Origin: an uncultured Phaeodactylibacter sp.
GTDB taxonomy: Bacteria; Bacteroidota; Bacteroidia; Chitinophagales; Saprospiraceae
NCBI GenBank assembly: GCA_913057245.1
Contig: CAJXNH010000007.1
Span: 1-64,000, forward strand
Direction: 5' to 3'
Length of the DNA: 64,000 bases
Part shown: one piece after another, positions 36,053 through 44,543 of the stretch
How the letters are laid out: each line of letters opens with the position of its first letter
Position numbering within the stretch: position 1 is the stretch's first letter
The notes under the pieces: model-generated
The model's input: only the letters and a program-made list of their open reading frames with translations
Databases searched by the model: none
What the model was told of the DNA's origin: nothing
Translations under genes and position numbers: made by a program

Positions 36053-36451
36053 ATGACAAAAAGTAAAGAGAACTGGAATTCACTCACCCCGGAAGAGGAG
36101 CGGGTCATCGTGCATAAAGGCACAGAACGCCCCTTTACCGGGGAATACGACAACCATAAAGCGCCTGGCGTCTATGTTTGCCGCCGTTGTGAAGCGCCAC
36201 TGTATCAATCAGAGGACAAATTTTCGTCCGGGTGCGGATGGCCAAGCTTCGATGACGAAATACCAGGAGCGGTAAGGCGGGAAACCGATGCCGATGGCCG
36301 GCGGACTGAGATCCTCTGCGACAATTGTGGCGGGCACCTCGGGCATGTCTTCATTGGAGAGCGGCTTACGCCAAAAAACACCCGCCACTGTGTGAATTCA
36401 ATTTCCATGAAGTTTATCCCGCAGGAAGAATGGGACAAGCAACAGCAGTAG
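36053..36451 (+). CDS. msrB: Peptide-methionine (R)-S-oxide reductase
   Basis: 132 aa. Structural zinc ligands C43/C46 (CRRC) and C89/C92 (CDNC) and the catalytic C113 in RHCVNSISM are all present, with a probable resolving C61 (SGCGWPSF). It repairs R-methionine sulfoxide in proteins using thioredoxin. The last 22 bases overlap msrA, so both stereoisomers are handled by one transcript. Confidence 0.96.
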   Translation: MTKSKENWNSLTPEEERVIVHKGTERPFTGEYDNHKAPGVYVCRRCEAPLYQSEDKFSSGCGWPSFDDEIPGAVRRETDADGRRTEILCDNCGGHLGHVFIGERLTPKNTRHCVNSISMKFIPQEEWDKQQQ

Positions 36452-36918
36452 CCACCTTTGCCTGTGGCTGCTTTTGGAGCAAAGCGTACTTTTTCAGCAA
36501 AGTCCCCGGTGTGGTTGCCACCAGAGTAGGCTACACCGGCGGGCACCGCTCCCACCCGACTTATCAGCAGGTTTGCACCAAAAAGACGGGGCACACGGAA
36601 GCGGTGGAAGTGACGTTTGATCCGGACAAGGTGCGCTATGAAGCACTTGTCCGTTTCTTTTTTGAGATACATGACCCCACCAGAGACCGGCGTGGGAAAG
36701 GTGGGCAATACCGGTCTGCCATTTTTTGCCATACTCCGGAGCAACAGCACATCGCCACTAATCTGAAAGCACAACTGCAGGAACGGGGGTACGCCGTTAA
36801 AACTGAAATCGAAAGCGCTTCTGTATTTTGGGAAGCCGAAGACCGGCATCAGCAGTACTGCGAAAACCGGGGCATCCAACCCAGGTCTTTTCGGGTAAAC
36901 CGGTGGGCAGAGCAATAA
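36430..36918 (+). CDS. msrA: Peptide-methionine (S)-S-oxide reductase
   Basis: 162 aa from ATG 36430 ([16 protein letters not shown]), translationally overlapping msrB. The nucleophile C14 (GCFW), [16 protein letters not shown] and GGQYRSAIF are conserved. One catalytic residue differs: the glutamate of GCFWxxE is alanine here ([10 protein letters not shown], codon GCG). The C-terminal tail keeps a cysteine (QQYCENRG) that could resolve the disulfide. The enzyme repairs S-methionine sulfoxide in the cytoplasm; activity may be lowered by the missing glutamate. Confidence 0.92.
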   Translation: MGQATAVATFACGCFWSKAYFFSKVPGVVATRVGYTGGHRSHPTYQQVCTKKTGHTEAVEVTFDPDKVRYEALVRFFFEIHDPTRDRRGKGGQYRSAIFCHTPEQQHIATNLKAQLQERGYAVKTEIESASVFWEAEDRHQQYCENRGIQPRSFRVNRWAEQ

Positions 36919-36922
36919 GGCT

Positions 36923-38020
36923 TTATAGCCAATTTCGCCTCCGGAAATAGTAAATTAGAGCACCACTGATCATTAGCATCAGGCCCCATAGGTAGTAATA
37001 GCCATATTCCCAGCTCAGTTCTGGCATGTGTTGGAAGTTCATCCCGTAAATGCCTGCCAGGAAAGTCAGTGGAATGAAAATTGTTGAAATGATGGTCAGC
37101 ACCTGCATGATGCTGTTCATTTTGAAGCTGATCTCGCTGAGGTAAAGATCATATAAGCCATTCATCATATCGCGGACCGTGTCGATGTTCTCCATGACTT
37201 GCACGACGTGATCGTAAAGGTCACGGACAAAGACGTCTGTCCCTTCTGACATGAGCGGGCTGTCGACCCGTGAAAAAGCACCGATGGCGTCCCGCAAAGG
37301 GGCGATAGCCTTCCGGAGGGTTATGGTTTGCAGGCGGAGGTTGTGAATCTTCCCTTTACTGTCCCGGTTGGCTTTTGAGAGGATCTCCTCCTCCAGGTCA
37401 TCCAATATGAGGTCGATGCGGTCCAGCAGCAGATAATACTGGTCCACGATATTGTCAGCCAGCGCATAAGCCAGGTAATCCGCTTTACGCTTTCTGATTT
37501 TTGCACGCCCGGAATGGATACGTTCCCGGACACCTGGGAAAAGATCTGTTTCATTTTCCTGAAAGGAGAGCACGAAGCCATCGCCTGCAAATATGGCCAC
37601 CTGTTCGGTCTGTACGCGTTGCGTTTCCTCATCGTAAGACAAGGCTTTCAGGATTAGGAACAAGCCGTTTTCGTAATCTTCAAATTTGGGGCGTTGCTGG
37701 GTATCCAAAATATCTTCCAGCGCCAGTGGGTGGACGCCAAACTGTTGGCCCAGCTGTTCGACGAGGGCTACATCGTGCAATCCGCGCACGTCGTACCACT
37801 TGACCATTGCTGGTTCCTTTGATACCGGGATTCGCCCCTCTGTCTTTTGCTCCCTGACTTCGCCTTCCATGCTGTATTCCACCAGAGTGACCTGCGCCTC
37901 TTCCAGTTTTTTCTGTCCTGTAAAGATCAGGCTACCGGGTGCCAATCCGGTATTTTGCCGCTTTTTTTTCCGGGGCTTTAGCTTAAGCGCTGCCTTTGTA
38001 CTAATTTTGGGTAAACTCAT
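36923..38020 (-). CDS. corA: CorA family magnesium/cobalt transporter
   Basis: 365 aa from ATG 38020 (MSLPKISTKAALKLKP). A large cytoplasmic domain rich in helices is followed by two C-terminal transmembrane helices (near 305 and 340) with the YGMNF motif between them, the selectivity signature of CorA channels. It should be a pentamer in the inner membrane importing Mg2+. The N-terminal 30 residues are very basic (KPRKKKRQ). An earlier in-frame start at 38152 would overlap the divergent rhodanese gene and is rejected. Confidence 0.93.
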   Translation of the reverse strand: MSLPKISTKAALKLKPRKKKRQNTGLAPGSLIFTGQKKLEEAQVTLVEYSMEGEVREQKTEGRIPVSKEPAMVKWYDVRGLHDVALVEQLGQQFGVHPLALEDILDTQQRPKFEDYENGLFLILKALSYDEETQRVQTEQVAIFAGDGFVLSFQENETDLFPGVRERIHSGRAKIRKRKADYLAYALADNIVDQYYLLLDRIDLILDDLEEEILSKANRDSKGKIHNLRLQTITLRKAIAPLRDAIGAFSRVDSPLMSEGTDVFVRDLYDHVVQVMENIDTVRDMMNGLYDLYLSEISFKMNSIMQVLTIISTIFIPLTFLAGIYGMNFQHMPELSWEYGYYYLWGLMLMISGALIYYFRRRNWL

Positions 38021-38110
38021 GGTGGTAAAATAGCTGAATTCTGCAAAAATGCAATCCACCAGCCCAATAATCGCCAGCTCAACCCATATTGATCTAACAA
38101 AACACAGAAA

Positions 38111-38752
38111 ATGAGTGCAACAATCAGTCCCCCTGCATTGCCTGTCGAACAATTTGAAACCACTGCCAACCTTACAGGCACGATCGTGTTAGACGGTCGG
38201 GAGAAAAGTTTGTTTAGTGCTGGCTTTATTCCTGGTTCTGTATTTATTGGACTGGAAGGCAATTTTACGTATTGGGCAAAACACGTGCTGCCTGATCCAT
38301 CGACTAAGCTCCTGCTTGTTGTGCCGGAAGGGCAGGTAGAGCAGGCTGTAAAATTGCTCCGGGAAGCCGGTTTCACCAATATACAAGGCTACCTGAAAGG
38401 CGGTTTTGAAGCCTGGCGTGTAGCCGGCAAACCAATTGATGAAGTCCCGACACTTGATGTAGCCCGGTTTGCTGCCGACTTCAAAGGCGGGAAAGTAACT
38501 CATGTGCTGGACGTACGCCGCCCTGATGAATTCGGGGAAAGGCATATTTCGGGAGCGCAATTACTCCCACTGGAAGTTTTGCGCGACCGTATTCAGGAAG
38601 CAGGCCCGGCCAAAGCCTATCACCTGCACTGCCGCAGCGGCTACCGGTCTACTATTGCCGCCTCCATGCTCAAAGCCAGGGGTAGTGCGCCAGTAGTCAA
38701 TTTGCACGGTATGATTGACGAGGTCTTTGAAGCAGGCGTGCCGTCAGAATAA
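38111..38752 (+). CDS. Tandem rhodanese-domain protein
   Basis: 213 aa with two rhodanese modules. The first (about 20-110) lacks an active-site cysteine (LLLVVPEGQVEQ); the second (about 115-210) has C174 in LHCRSGYRS. The same arrangement is found as the C-terminal half of CstB-like persulfide dioxygenase-rhodanese fusions, but the metallo-beta-lactamase half is absent here. It would carry or transfer sulfane sulfur. It is followed 19 bases later by a SulP anion transporter, so the two may form a sulfur-related operon. Confidence 0.85.
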   Translation: MSATISPPALPVEQFETTANLTGTIVLDGREKSLFSAGFIPGSVFIGLEGNFTYWAKHVLPDPSTKLLLVVPEGQVEQAVKLLREAGFTNIQGYLKGGFEAWRVAGKPIDEVPTLDVARFAADFKGGKVTHVLDVRRPDEFGERHISGAQLLPLEVLRDRIQEAGPAKAYHLHCRSGYRSTIAASMLKARGSAPVVNLHGMIDEVFEAGVPSE

Positions 38753-38771
38753 ATTATACACAGACGCTATT

Positions 38772-40517
38772 TTGAAGCAGTTTATACCTATCCTGGACTG
38801 GCTGCCCAGGTACAAACGCAGCTATCTGAAAGGGGATATTCAATCCGGGCTCACCGTAGCCATTATGCTCGTGCCTCAGGGCATGGCTTACGGGCTGTTG
38901 GCCGGGCTGCCACCAATTTACGGGCTTTATGCGAGTTTGTTCTCCCTGGTCCTCTATGCTATTTTTGGTACTTCGCGCGAGTTATCCGTCGGGCCGGCTG
39001 CTATTGTTTCCATGCTGGTTGCAGCGGGTATTTTCAGCCTTGGAGAAGACTTGAGTACAGCAGAGATGGTCAGCATAGCCGTCTCCATAGCGCTTCTGGC
39101 AGGCATACTGCAATTTTTGCTGGGCGTTTTTCGGCTGGGGGTACTGGTCAACTTTCTTTCGCACCCGGTTATTGCAGGCTTTGCCTCTGCAGCTGCCTTT
39201 ATTATTGCCTTTAGCCAATTGAAGCACCTTTTGGGCATTCCGCTACAGCGGAGCAACAATATTTTCGTACTGGCCGGAGATGCGATTGAGCACATTGGCC
39301 AACTGCACTGGATTACGCTCGGTATTAGCGTGGTAAGTATCATCATCATCCGGGGGCTAAAGCGCATCAGTAAGGCCATTCCCACCGCCCTGATTGTTGT
39401 GCTTTTTGGCACCCTGGCGGTGGTTGGATTTGACCTCGATCAGCAGGGTATTGCGGTTATTGGTAAAGTGCCGGAGGGGCTGCCTCCTTTTGCCTGGCCG
39501 GATTTATCAGCAGACCGCATCCTGAGCATCTGGCCTATTGCGGTGACCATTTGCATCATCAGTTTTATCGAATCGGTAGCTATTGCCAAAACCATGGGCA
39601 GGCAGCAGAGCAGCCCACACATTGATCCCAATCAGGAGCTGATTGCACTGGGCATTACGAAGATTGGAGGTGCTTTTTTCCAGGCTTTTCCAACCTCAGG
39701 GAGTTTTTCCCGCTCAGCTATCCATGTGGACTCCGGTGCCAAAACGGGGATTTCGTCCCTGATCAGTGCCTTAATTATCGTACTGACGCTGCTGTTTTTT
39801 ACCGAGTGGTTTTATTATTTGCCCAAAGCCGTATTGGCAGCGATTATCATTTCTGCGGTGATCAATCTGGTAGACTATAAGGAAGCCCGTCACCTTTGGT
39901 CGGCTGACCGGAGGGATTTCTGGACCATGCTGACTACTTTTGTGGCTACCCTGCTACTGGGTATTCAGAATGGGGTGCTGATGGGCGTACTGCTTTCCCT
40001 GGCCATTATGGTTTACCGCAATTCCCGGCCCCACATCGCGGTGCTCGGGCAGTTACCCAATTCCCGACGTTACCGCAGCATCAGCCGGTTTTCCAGTGCG
40101 CAACAGCATGAAGAGGTACTCATTGTGCGGTTTGATGCGCAGCTGTACTTTGGCAATGCCGATTATTTCAGGGATGAGATCGAGCGGCTCGTCGCCCGGG
40201 AAGGGAGAGCGCTTCAACTTTTCATACTTGATGCTTCGAGCATTCATGATATCGATACCACAGGAGCAGAGTCGCTAGGTGAAGTCATTGAGATCCTGCA
40301 AGGCCGGAACATTCGCTTTTTCATCTCAGGCGCAGTGGGCCCGGCAAGGGATGCCCTCTCCCGCCACGGGCTCATGCAGGTGATTGGCGAGCGCAATCAG
40401 TTCATCCAAATCCATGATGCAGTGGAGTATTACCACACCGCTGCTGACGCTGCGGATAGCAGTTGGACACCAGATGCGTTGCAAACCAATGAACCCAAAA
40501 AGAAAAAGCGGAAATAA
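38772..40517 (+). CDS. SulP family inorganic anion transporter
   Basis: 581 aa. The start is taken as TTG 38772 (MKQFIPILDWLPRY), which avoids overlap with the rhodanese gene; an upstream TTG at 38715 is also open. About 12-14 hydrophobic segments with the SulP signature region (AIMLVPQGMAYGLLAGLPPIYGLY split over the first helices) are followed by a C-terminal STAS domain (ILDASSIHDIDTTGAESL). Such proteins move sulfate or bicarbonate across the inner membrane; the rhodanese neighbour favours sulfate or another sulfur oxyanion. The tail is lysine-rich (KKKKRK). Confidence 0.92.
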   Translation: MKQFIPILDWLPRYKRSYLKGDIQSGLTVAIMLVPQGMAYGLLAGLPPIYGLYASLFSLVLYAIFGTSRELSVGPAAIVSMLVAAGIFSLGEDLSTAEMVSIAVSIALLAGILQFLLGVFRLGVLVNFLSHPVIAGFASAAAFIIAFSQLKHLLGIPLQRSNNIFVLAGDAIEHIGQLHWITLGISVVSIIIIRGLKRISKAIPTALIVVLFGTLAVVGFDLDQQGIAVIGKVPEGLPPFAWPDLSADRILSIWPIAVTICIISFIESVAIAKTMGRQQSSPHIDPNQELIALGITKIGGAFFQAFPTSGSFSRSAIHVDSGAKTGISSLISALIIVLTLLFFTEWFYYLPKAVLAAIIISAVINLVDYKEARHLWSADRRDFWTMLTTFVATLLLGIQNGVLMGVLLSLAIMVYRNSRPHIAVLGQLPNSRRYRSISRFSSAQQHEEVLIVRFDAQLYFGNADYFRDEIERLVAREGRALQLFILDASSIHDIDTTGAESLGEVIEILQGRNIRFFISGAVGPARDALSRHGLMQVIGERNQFIQIHDAVEYYHTAADAADSSWTPDALQTNEPKKKKRK

Positions 40518-40521
40518 CTTA

Positions 40522-40687
40522 GACTATGTTTGGAGCGGGTTCGTCATGAAAATCAAGGAATTGTGGTTCTGGCTAAATCTTTTTTAACGCGTTTGGCGGG
40601 TCAAATAAGCTAAAAAAGATGACGTCCCGGTTTGACCGGGATTCATAAGTCCTTGGTTTGCAATAGGAGTAAGCTCCAAACATAGTC
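40522..40687. mobile_element. MITE-like element, 166 bp (element A)
   Basis: Perfect 15-bp terminal inverted repeats GACTATGTTTGGAGC (40522-40536) and GCTCCAAACATAGTC (40673-40687) are flanked by the direct repeat TTA (40519-40521 and 40688-40690). The inside folds strongly: ATCTTTTTTA (40577-40586) with TAAAAAAGAT (40611-40620), TCCCGGT-TTG-ACCGGGA (40625-40641) and CAAGGA/TCCTTG. There is no transposase, so it would need an autonomous IS elsewhere. It sits right after the SulP stop codon and before the next gene. Confidence 0.7.
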
Positions 40688-40709
40688 TTACATTTACCTA
40701 AAAAGAAAC

Positions 40710-41885
40710 ATGGCCAGACCACTACTCCTTTTCGCGCTGTTGGCCGTGCTGTCAGGCACGCTATCCGCTCAGTTAACGACTTATTACCCTGCTAAGGTAT
40801 GGCTCAAAAACGGAGACCGCCTTACCGGCGAAATCGAAAAGCCGGACTGGGAGAAAGGCACCGAACGCCTGCTCTACCGCAGCAGCTCCGACCCCGAACC
40901 TCAGTTTCTCAACACGGCTGAAATCAATAAGATCATCCTCACGGAAGATAAGCTGGAACGCCGCTACCTGAGCCGGTCCGTTCAAAGACTTTACCTCCCC
41001 GATACCATGCCGGTGGGCGACACCTTGCTGTATGTGCAGGACACTCTGCTCCTGCAAGCGGTGGTGGAAGGCACGCTTGGCTTTTATTACCATGAAACAC
41101 CGGGTGGCCGGCCGTACTATTTTTTGGAGAAGGATGAGGTCTTTACCCAACTTGTGGAGCACAGTTACAACCGGGTCGGGAGCGGGCGCCGTATCCGGAT
41201 GAAGCACGACCGGTGGAAAGAGCAGCTCCAAACGGCGATGTCAGACTGCCGGCCGGCCCGGACGAAAATTGACAATATCAATTTTGCTGATGAGACCATA
41301 AAGCGCTTATTCGTTCAGTACAACGAGTGCGGGGGTCGTAAACGGCTCGATTATGAACTGGAATATAAAAAAATGACCCTCCGCCCGGGAGTGCTTCTGG
41401 GTAGCGCCTTCACCCGCCTCAGTACCCGCGACCGCATTTTCCGGGACGTGGGCACCGGAGGCTTCACGCCCAGAATTGGGGGCAGCCTGCTCATCCTCCC
41501 CTTCCGCGGAGACGGGCGGTCGGGCTTCCTGATCGAAGCGCTTTATGCTCCGTTCCGGACTACAGACGACTTCGATAACTTTGAAGCGGATGTGGACTAC
41601 CTGCAACTGAATTTAGGTGTGCGCAACAGTGGCATTGCCACGGTATTCGGAAGTATCTTCGCCGGGTTCAGCATTTCCCGGCAAATCGGCACCCCGGTTC
41701 GGCTCAACCTCACAGAACGTGTACTTCAGCCCACACAGATTGGGCTCTTCGGAGGATTTAGCGTAAGCGGTGAAAAGGTGGAAGTAAGCCTGTGCTATGA
41801 ATTGGACGATATTGGCTTATTCTCGCCCAATGCGCCCTTTTTCTACGTTAGCAGCCTTAGCCTTATGGCGGGTTACCGCTTTTGA
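40710..41885 (+). CDS. Secreted protein of unknown function, possible outer membrane barrel
   Basis: 391 aa, not recognised. A signal peptide is clear (MARPLLLFALLAVLSGTLSAQ). Residues 25-75 contain a small beta-rich motif (VWLKNGDRLTGEI), like segments seen in SH3-type or DUF-containing envelope proteins. The C-terminal third alternates polar and hydrophobic residues and ends in YRF, which would suit a beta-barrel or other outer membrane protein. A cysteine pair lies at about 180 and 208. Its 3' end overlaps the convergent DUF1684 gene by 13 bases. No function is proposed. Confidence 0.8.
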   Translation: MARPLLLFALLAVLSGTLSAQLTTYYPAKVWLKNGDRLTGEIEKPDWEKGTERLLYRSSSDPEPQFLNTAEINKIILTEDKLERRYLSRSVQRLYLPDTMPVGDTLLYVQDTLLLQAVVEGTLGFYYHETPGGRPYYFLEKDEVFTQLVEHSYNRVGSGRRIRMKHDRWKEQLQTAMSDCRPARTKIDNINFADETIKRLFVQYNECGGRKRLDYELEYKKMTLRPGVLLGSAFTRLSTRDRIFRDVGTGGFTPRIGGSLLILPFRGDGRSGFLIEALYAPFRTTDDFDNFEADVDYLQLNLGVRNSGIATVFGSIFAGFSISRQIGTPVRLNLTERVLQPTQIGLFGGFSVSGEKVEVSLCYELDDIGLFSPNAPFFYVSSLSLMAGYRF

Positions 41886-42493
41886 TATGCCAGCTCTCCG
41901 GCCCTAATAAAAACGGGCAGGTGATTTTCCAGCGGTGGAATCGGGCAGCTGTACCCATCGCTGTAGGCGCACCAGGGATTGTAAGCCTTATTGAAGTCGA
42001 TGGTGAGCCTGCCCTCCTCGATATCAGCCGTACTGATGTCCATGTAACGGCCGCCCCCATAGGTCTGCTCCCCATTTGTGGCATCCTTAAAAGGAAGGAA
42101 CAAATGATCGCGGTACTGCGGCATACGGATGAGGCGAAGGCTTTGGTAAACCGCCAATTGCAAAGTGGTATCTTTGAGCCGGAAGGTCGCCGTGCCGTAC
42201 TTTACATAGGGTTGGGTGGCACCGCTGTAGGTCGGCATTTCAAAAGGTTCCTCACCGGTCGCCCGCTCAAATACTGCGGTGACCTGAAAAGCGGCATCCG
42301 GTGGGTAAAAGCGTAGTTTTTTCACGCCCTTCCGATCTAGGGGGGCGCGTTGATCTTCCAGGAACTCTTTTTTATAGTGCTTCCGGTGTTTCCGGATGCT
42401 TTTGGCGTAAGCGGCATCCGCCTGCCCCCAGCTGCTCAGTGGCAGGAGGAATAAGCAGGCGGATACAGCGAAGAAAAACCTGGCTGTCATCAT
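41873..42493 (-). CDS. DUF1684 domain protein, exported
   Basis: 206 aa with an N-terminal signal peptide (FFFAVSACLFLLPLSSWGQ). The DUF1684 hallmarks are GGGRYMDIS and DFNKAYNPWCAY near the C-terminus. The family is widespread in Bacteroidota and actinobacteria and its function is not known. It begins 3 bases after galE on the same strand, so it is probably made from the galE transcript, although no functional link is obvious. Confidence 0.88.
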   Translation of the reverse strand: MMTARFFFAVSACLFLLPLSSWGQADAAYAKSIRKHRKHYKKEFLEDQRAPLDRKGVKKLRFYPPDAAFQVTAVFERATGEEPFEMPTYSGATQPYVKYGTATFRLKDTTLQLAVYQSLRLIRMPQYRDHLFLPFKDATNGEQTYGGGRYMDISTADIEEGRLTIDFNKAYNPWCAYSDGYSCPIPPLENHLPVFIRAGELAYQKR

Positions 42494-42496
42494 ACT

Positions 42497-43531
42497 TTAG
42501 GCTTCTTTGACCGCGTTGCTACGGACTTTTTCCCAGGCCCAGGCGGTACGCATGATGTCGTTGACGTCCCGCTCCGGCTGCCAGCCCAATTGGTCGGCAG
42601 CTTTTTTGTAATTGGCATAAATGGCGACCACATCGCCCGGGCGGCGGGGGCCTACACGGTAGGGCAAGTCTTCGCCCGTTACCGCCATGAAAGAATTCAA
42701 TGCTTCCAGCACCGTCACGCCCTCACCGATGCCGAGGTTGAAAATTTCCACCGGGCCTTCCTGTTTGCCGGCGATCACATACTGCAAGGCTTTGGTGTGG
42801 GCATTTGCCAGATCCATTACATGGATGTAGTCGCGAATGCAGCTGCCGTCCCGGGTATCGTAATCGTCGCCGAAGACCACCAGTTCCTTACGCTTGCCGA
42901 TAGCCGCTTCGGTAATAACGGGGACAAGGTTGGAAGCAGGTGTGGTGGGGGATTCTCCGATTTTAGCGCTTTCGTGCGCACCCGCCGGATTGAAGTAGCG
43001 CAGCAGGATGTTGTTGTGGTTAGGATGGCGGCGGGAGAAGTCCTGAATGATGTGCTCCCCCATTTGCTTGGTACGGGCGTAGGGAGATTCGGCTTCTTCT
43101 AAAGGCGTGTTTTCGGTTACTGGCAGCTCGGAGGCATTGCCGTAGACCGAGCAGGAAGAAGAGAAGATGATGTTGGGCACCTCGTAACGTACCATACAGT
43201 CGAGGACGTTGATAAGGCTGTTGAGGTTGTTGCGGAAGTAGCGGATGGGTTGTTCCACCGACTCCCCTACGTGCTTCAGGGCAGCGAAGTGGATGACGCC
43301 CACCAAATCGCTGTGCTCCCTGAACATCGCTTCTGTAGCTTCAAGGTCACAGAGATCAATAGCGTAGTTTTTTACGCGGCGCCCGGTGATGGCTTCGATT
43401 CCGTCAAGGACTTCTTCACTGGAGTTGCTGAGGTTGTCTGCCGAAATGACATCAAACCCATTATCAATAAGGTCAACAATGGTATGGCTGCCGATGTAGC
43501 CGCAACCGCCGGTCACTAAGATTTTGTGCAT
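42497..43531 (-). CDS. galE: UDP-glucose 4-epimerase
   Basis: 344 aa extended SDR. The NAD motif GGCGYIGSH is at residues 8-16, the catalytic YxxxK is YARTK (near 150) with SSCSVYG upstream, and RYFNPAGAH and the C-terminal GWQPERDVNDIMRTAW fit GalE. It interconverts UDP-glucose and UDP-galactose for surface polysaccharide synthesis or galactose use. DUF1684 follows with a 3-base gap. An O-antigen ligase gene lies 1 kb away on the other strand. Confidence 0.95.
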   Translation of the reverse strand: MHKILVTGGCGYIGSHTIVDLIDNGFDVISADNLSNSSEEVLDGIEAITGRRVKNYAIDLCDLEATEAMFREHSDLVGVIHFAALKHVGESVEQPIRYFRNNLNSLINVLDCMVRYEVPNIIFSSSCSVYGNASELPVTENTPLEEAESPYARTKQMGEHIIQDFSRRHPNHNNILLRYFNPAGAHESAKIGESPTTPASNLVPVITEAAIGKRKELVVFGDDYDTRDGSCIRDYIHVMDLANAHTKALQYVIAGKQEGPVEIFNLGIGEGVTVLEALNSFMAVTGEDLPYRVGPRRPGDVVAIYANYKKAADQLGWQPERDVNDIMRTAWAWEKVRSNAVKEA

Positions 43532-43583
43532 GGGGCAAGTGGTTTAACAGGTGGATAATTCAATGACAAAGAATGGAAGCCCT

Positions 43584-43614
43584 TTGGTGTCTGCCGGTTT
43601 TCGACCTACCTTTG
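43584..43614 (+). promoter_or_regulatory. Promoter of the cysQ gene
   Basis: TTG at 43584-43586, a 20-base spacer and TACCTTTG (43607-43614), an exact TAnnTTTG. The expected transcription start is about 85 bases before the cysQ start codon. Confidence 0.65.
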
Positions 43615-43707
43615 TGCCCTGAAGGATGGGCAGTGCCCCGTTCAGGAATCATCAGGCAGGGTTGGCTTAGTGTTATCCTTGTCCTCCAAAGGTAAGCGAA
43701 AATAACA

Positions 43708-44487
43708 ATGGATAAAAAAGAACTTGCACAGGAAGTTGTACAAATTGCCCGTCATGCCGGGGCAGCCATCATGGCCATTTACAGTAAAAAAGACCTTGGC
43801 GTAGAGCTGAAAGCGGACGAATCCCCTTTGACACTGGCAGATCAGGCGGCCAATGAAGTCATCTGCCGGGCGTTGGAAAAGCTGTCTGTGCAGTACCCCA
43901 TTATTTCAGAAGAAAACAAGGCGGTACCCTATGAGACCCGTAAAAATTATGATTACCACTGGCTGGTTGATCCTTTGGACGGGACCAAGGAGTTTATCAA
44001 GCGCAATGGGGAGTTTACCGTCAACATTGCACTCATTCATGCGGGCAAGCCGGTGATGGGCGTGGTTTATGTGCCTTGTTTTGACGAAGCCTATTGGGGT
44101 GCGGAGGGTGTTGGTGCCTATCTGGAAGCCAATGGGGAAACCACAAAACTCGAAGTGCCAGCCTTTAAGCTGACTGATGAGGGTTTGAATGTGGTTTGTT
44201 CCCGCTCCCATCTCAATGAAGACACTCAGGCTTTTGTGGATAACCTGAAGAACCCGTCCCTGGTACCTACTGGCAGTTCCCTGAAGTTCCTGATCATTGC
44301 CAAAGGAGAAGCGCACGTCTATCCGCGCCTGGGGCCAACGATGGAGTGGGACACCGCTGCGGCACAGGCCGTGCTGGAGCAAGCTGGTGGTTCGGTCATC
44401 GATGAAGAAACGAAGCAGCCCCTGCGCTACAACAAAAAGAACCTGCTCAATCCGTACTTTATTGCCTACGGAGGCCTGCAGCAGTAA
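43708..44487 (+). CDS. cysQ: 3'(2'),5'-bisphosphate nucleotidase
   Basis: 259 aa inositol-monophosphatase-fold enzyme. Metal and phosphate ligands are seen in IISEEN (E68), VDPLDGTKEF (about 87-96) and WDTAAAQAVLEQAGG (near 216). CysQ removes the 3'-phosphate of PAP formed during sulfate assimilation. The presence of SulP and rhodanese genes 4 kb upstream fits a sulfur theme, though they are not in one operon. A good promoter precedes it. The O-antigen ligase gene follows after 56 bases. Confidence 0.93.
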   Translation: MDKKELAQEVVQIARHAGAAIMAIYSKKDLGVELKADESPLTLADQAANEVICRALEKLSVQYPIISEENKAVPYETRKNYDYHWLVDPLDGTKEFIKRNGEFTVNIALIHAGKPVMGVVYVPCFDEAYWGAEGVGAYLEANGETTKLEVPAFKLTDEGLNVVCSRSHLNEDTQAFVDNLKNPSLVPTGSSLKFLIIAKGEAHVYPRLGPTMEWDTAAAQAVLEQAGGSVIDEETKQPLRYNKKNLLNPYFIAYGGLQQ

Positions 44488-44543
44488 GCCGCCACCCAAC
44501 CACTGGAAAGCCCAGGGCTGTCTATGAAGACAAATACAGGTTC

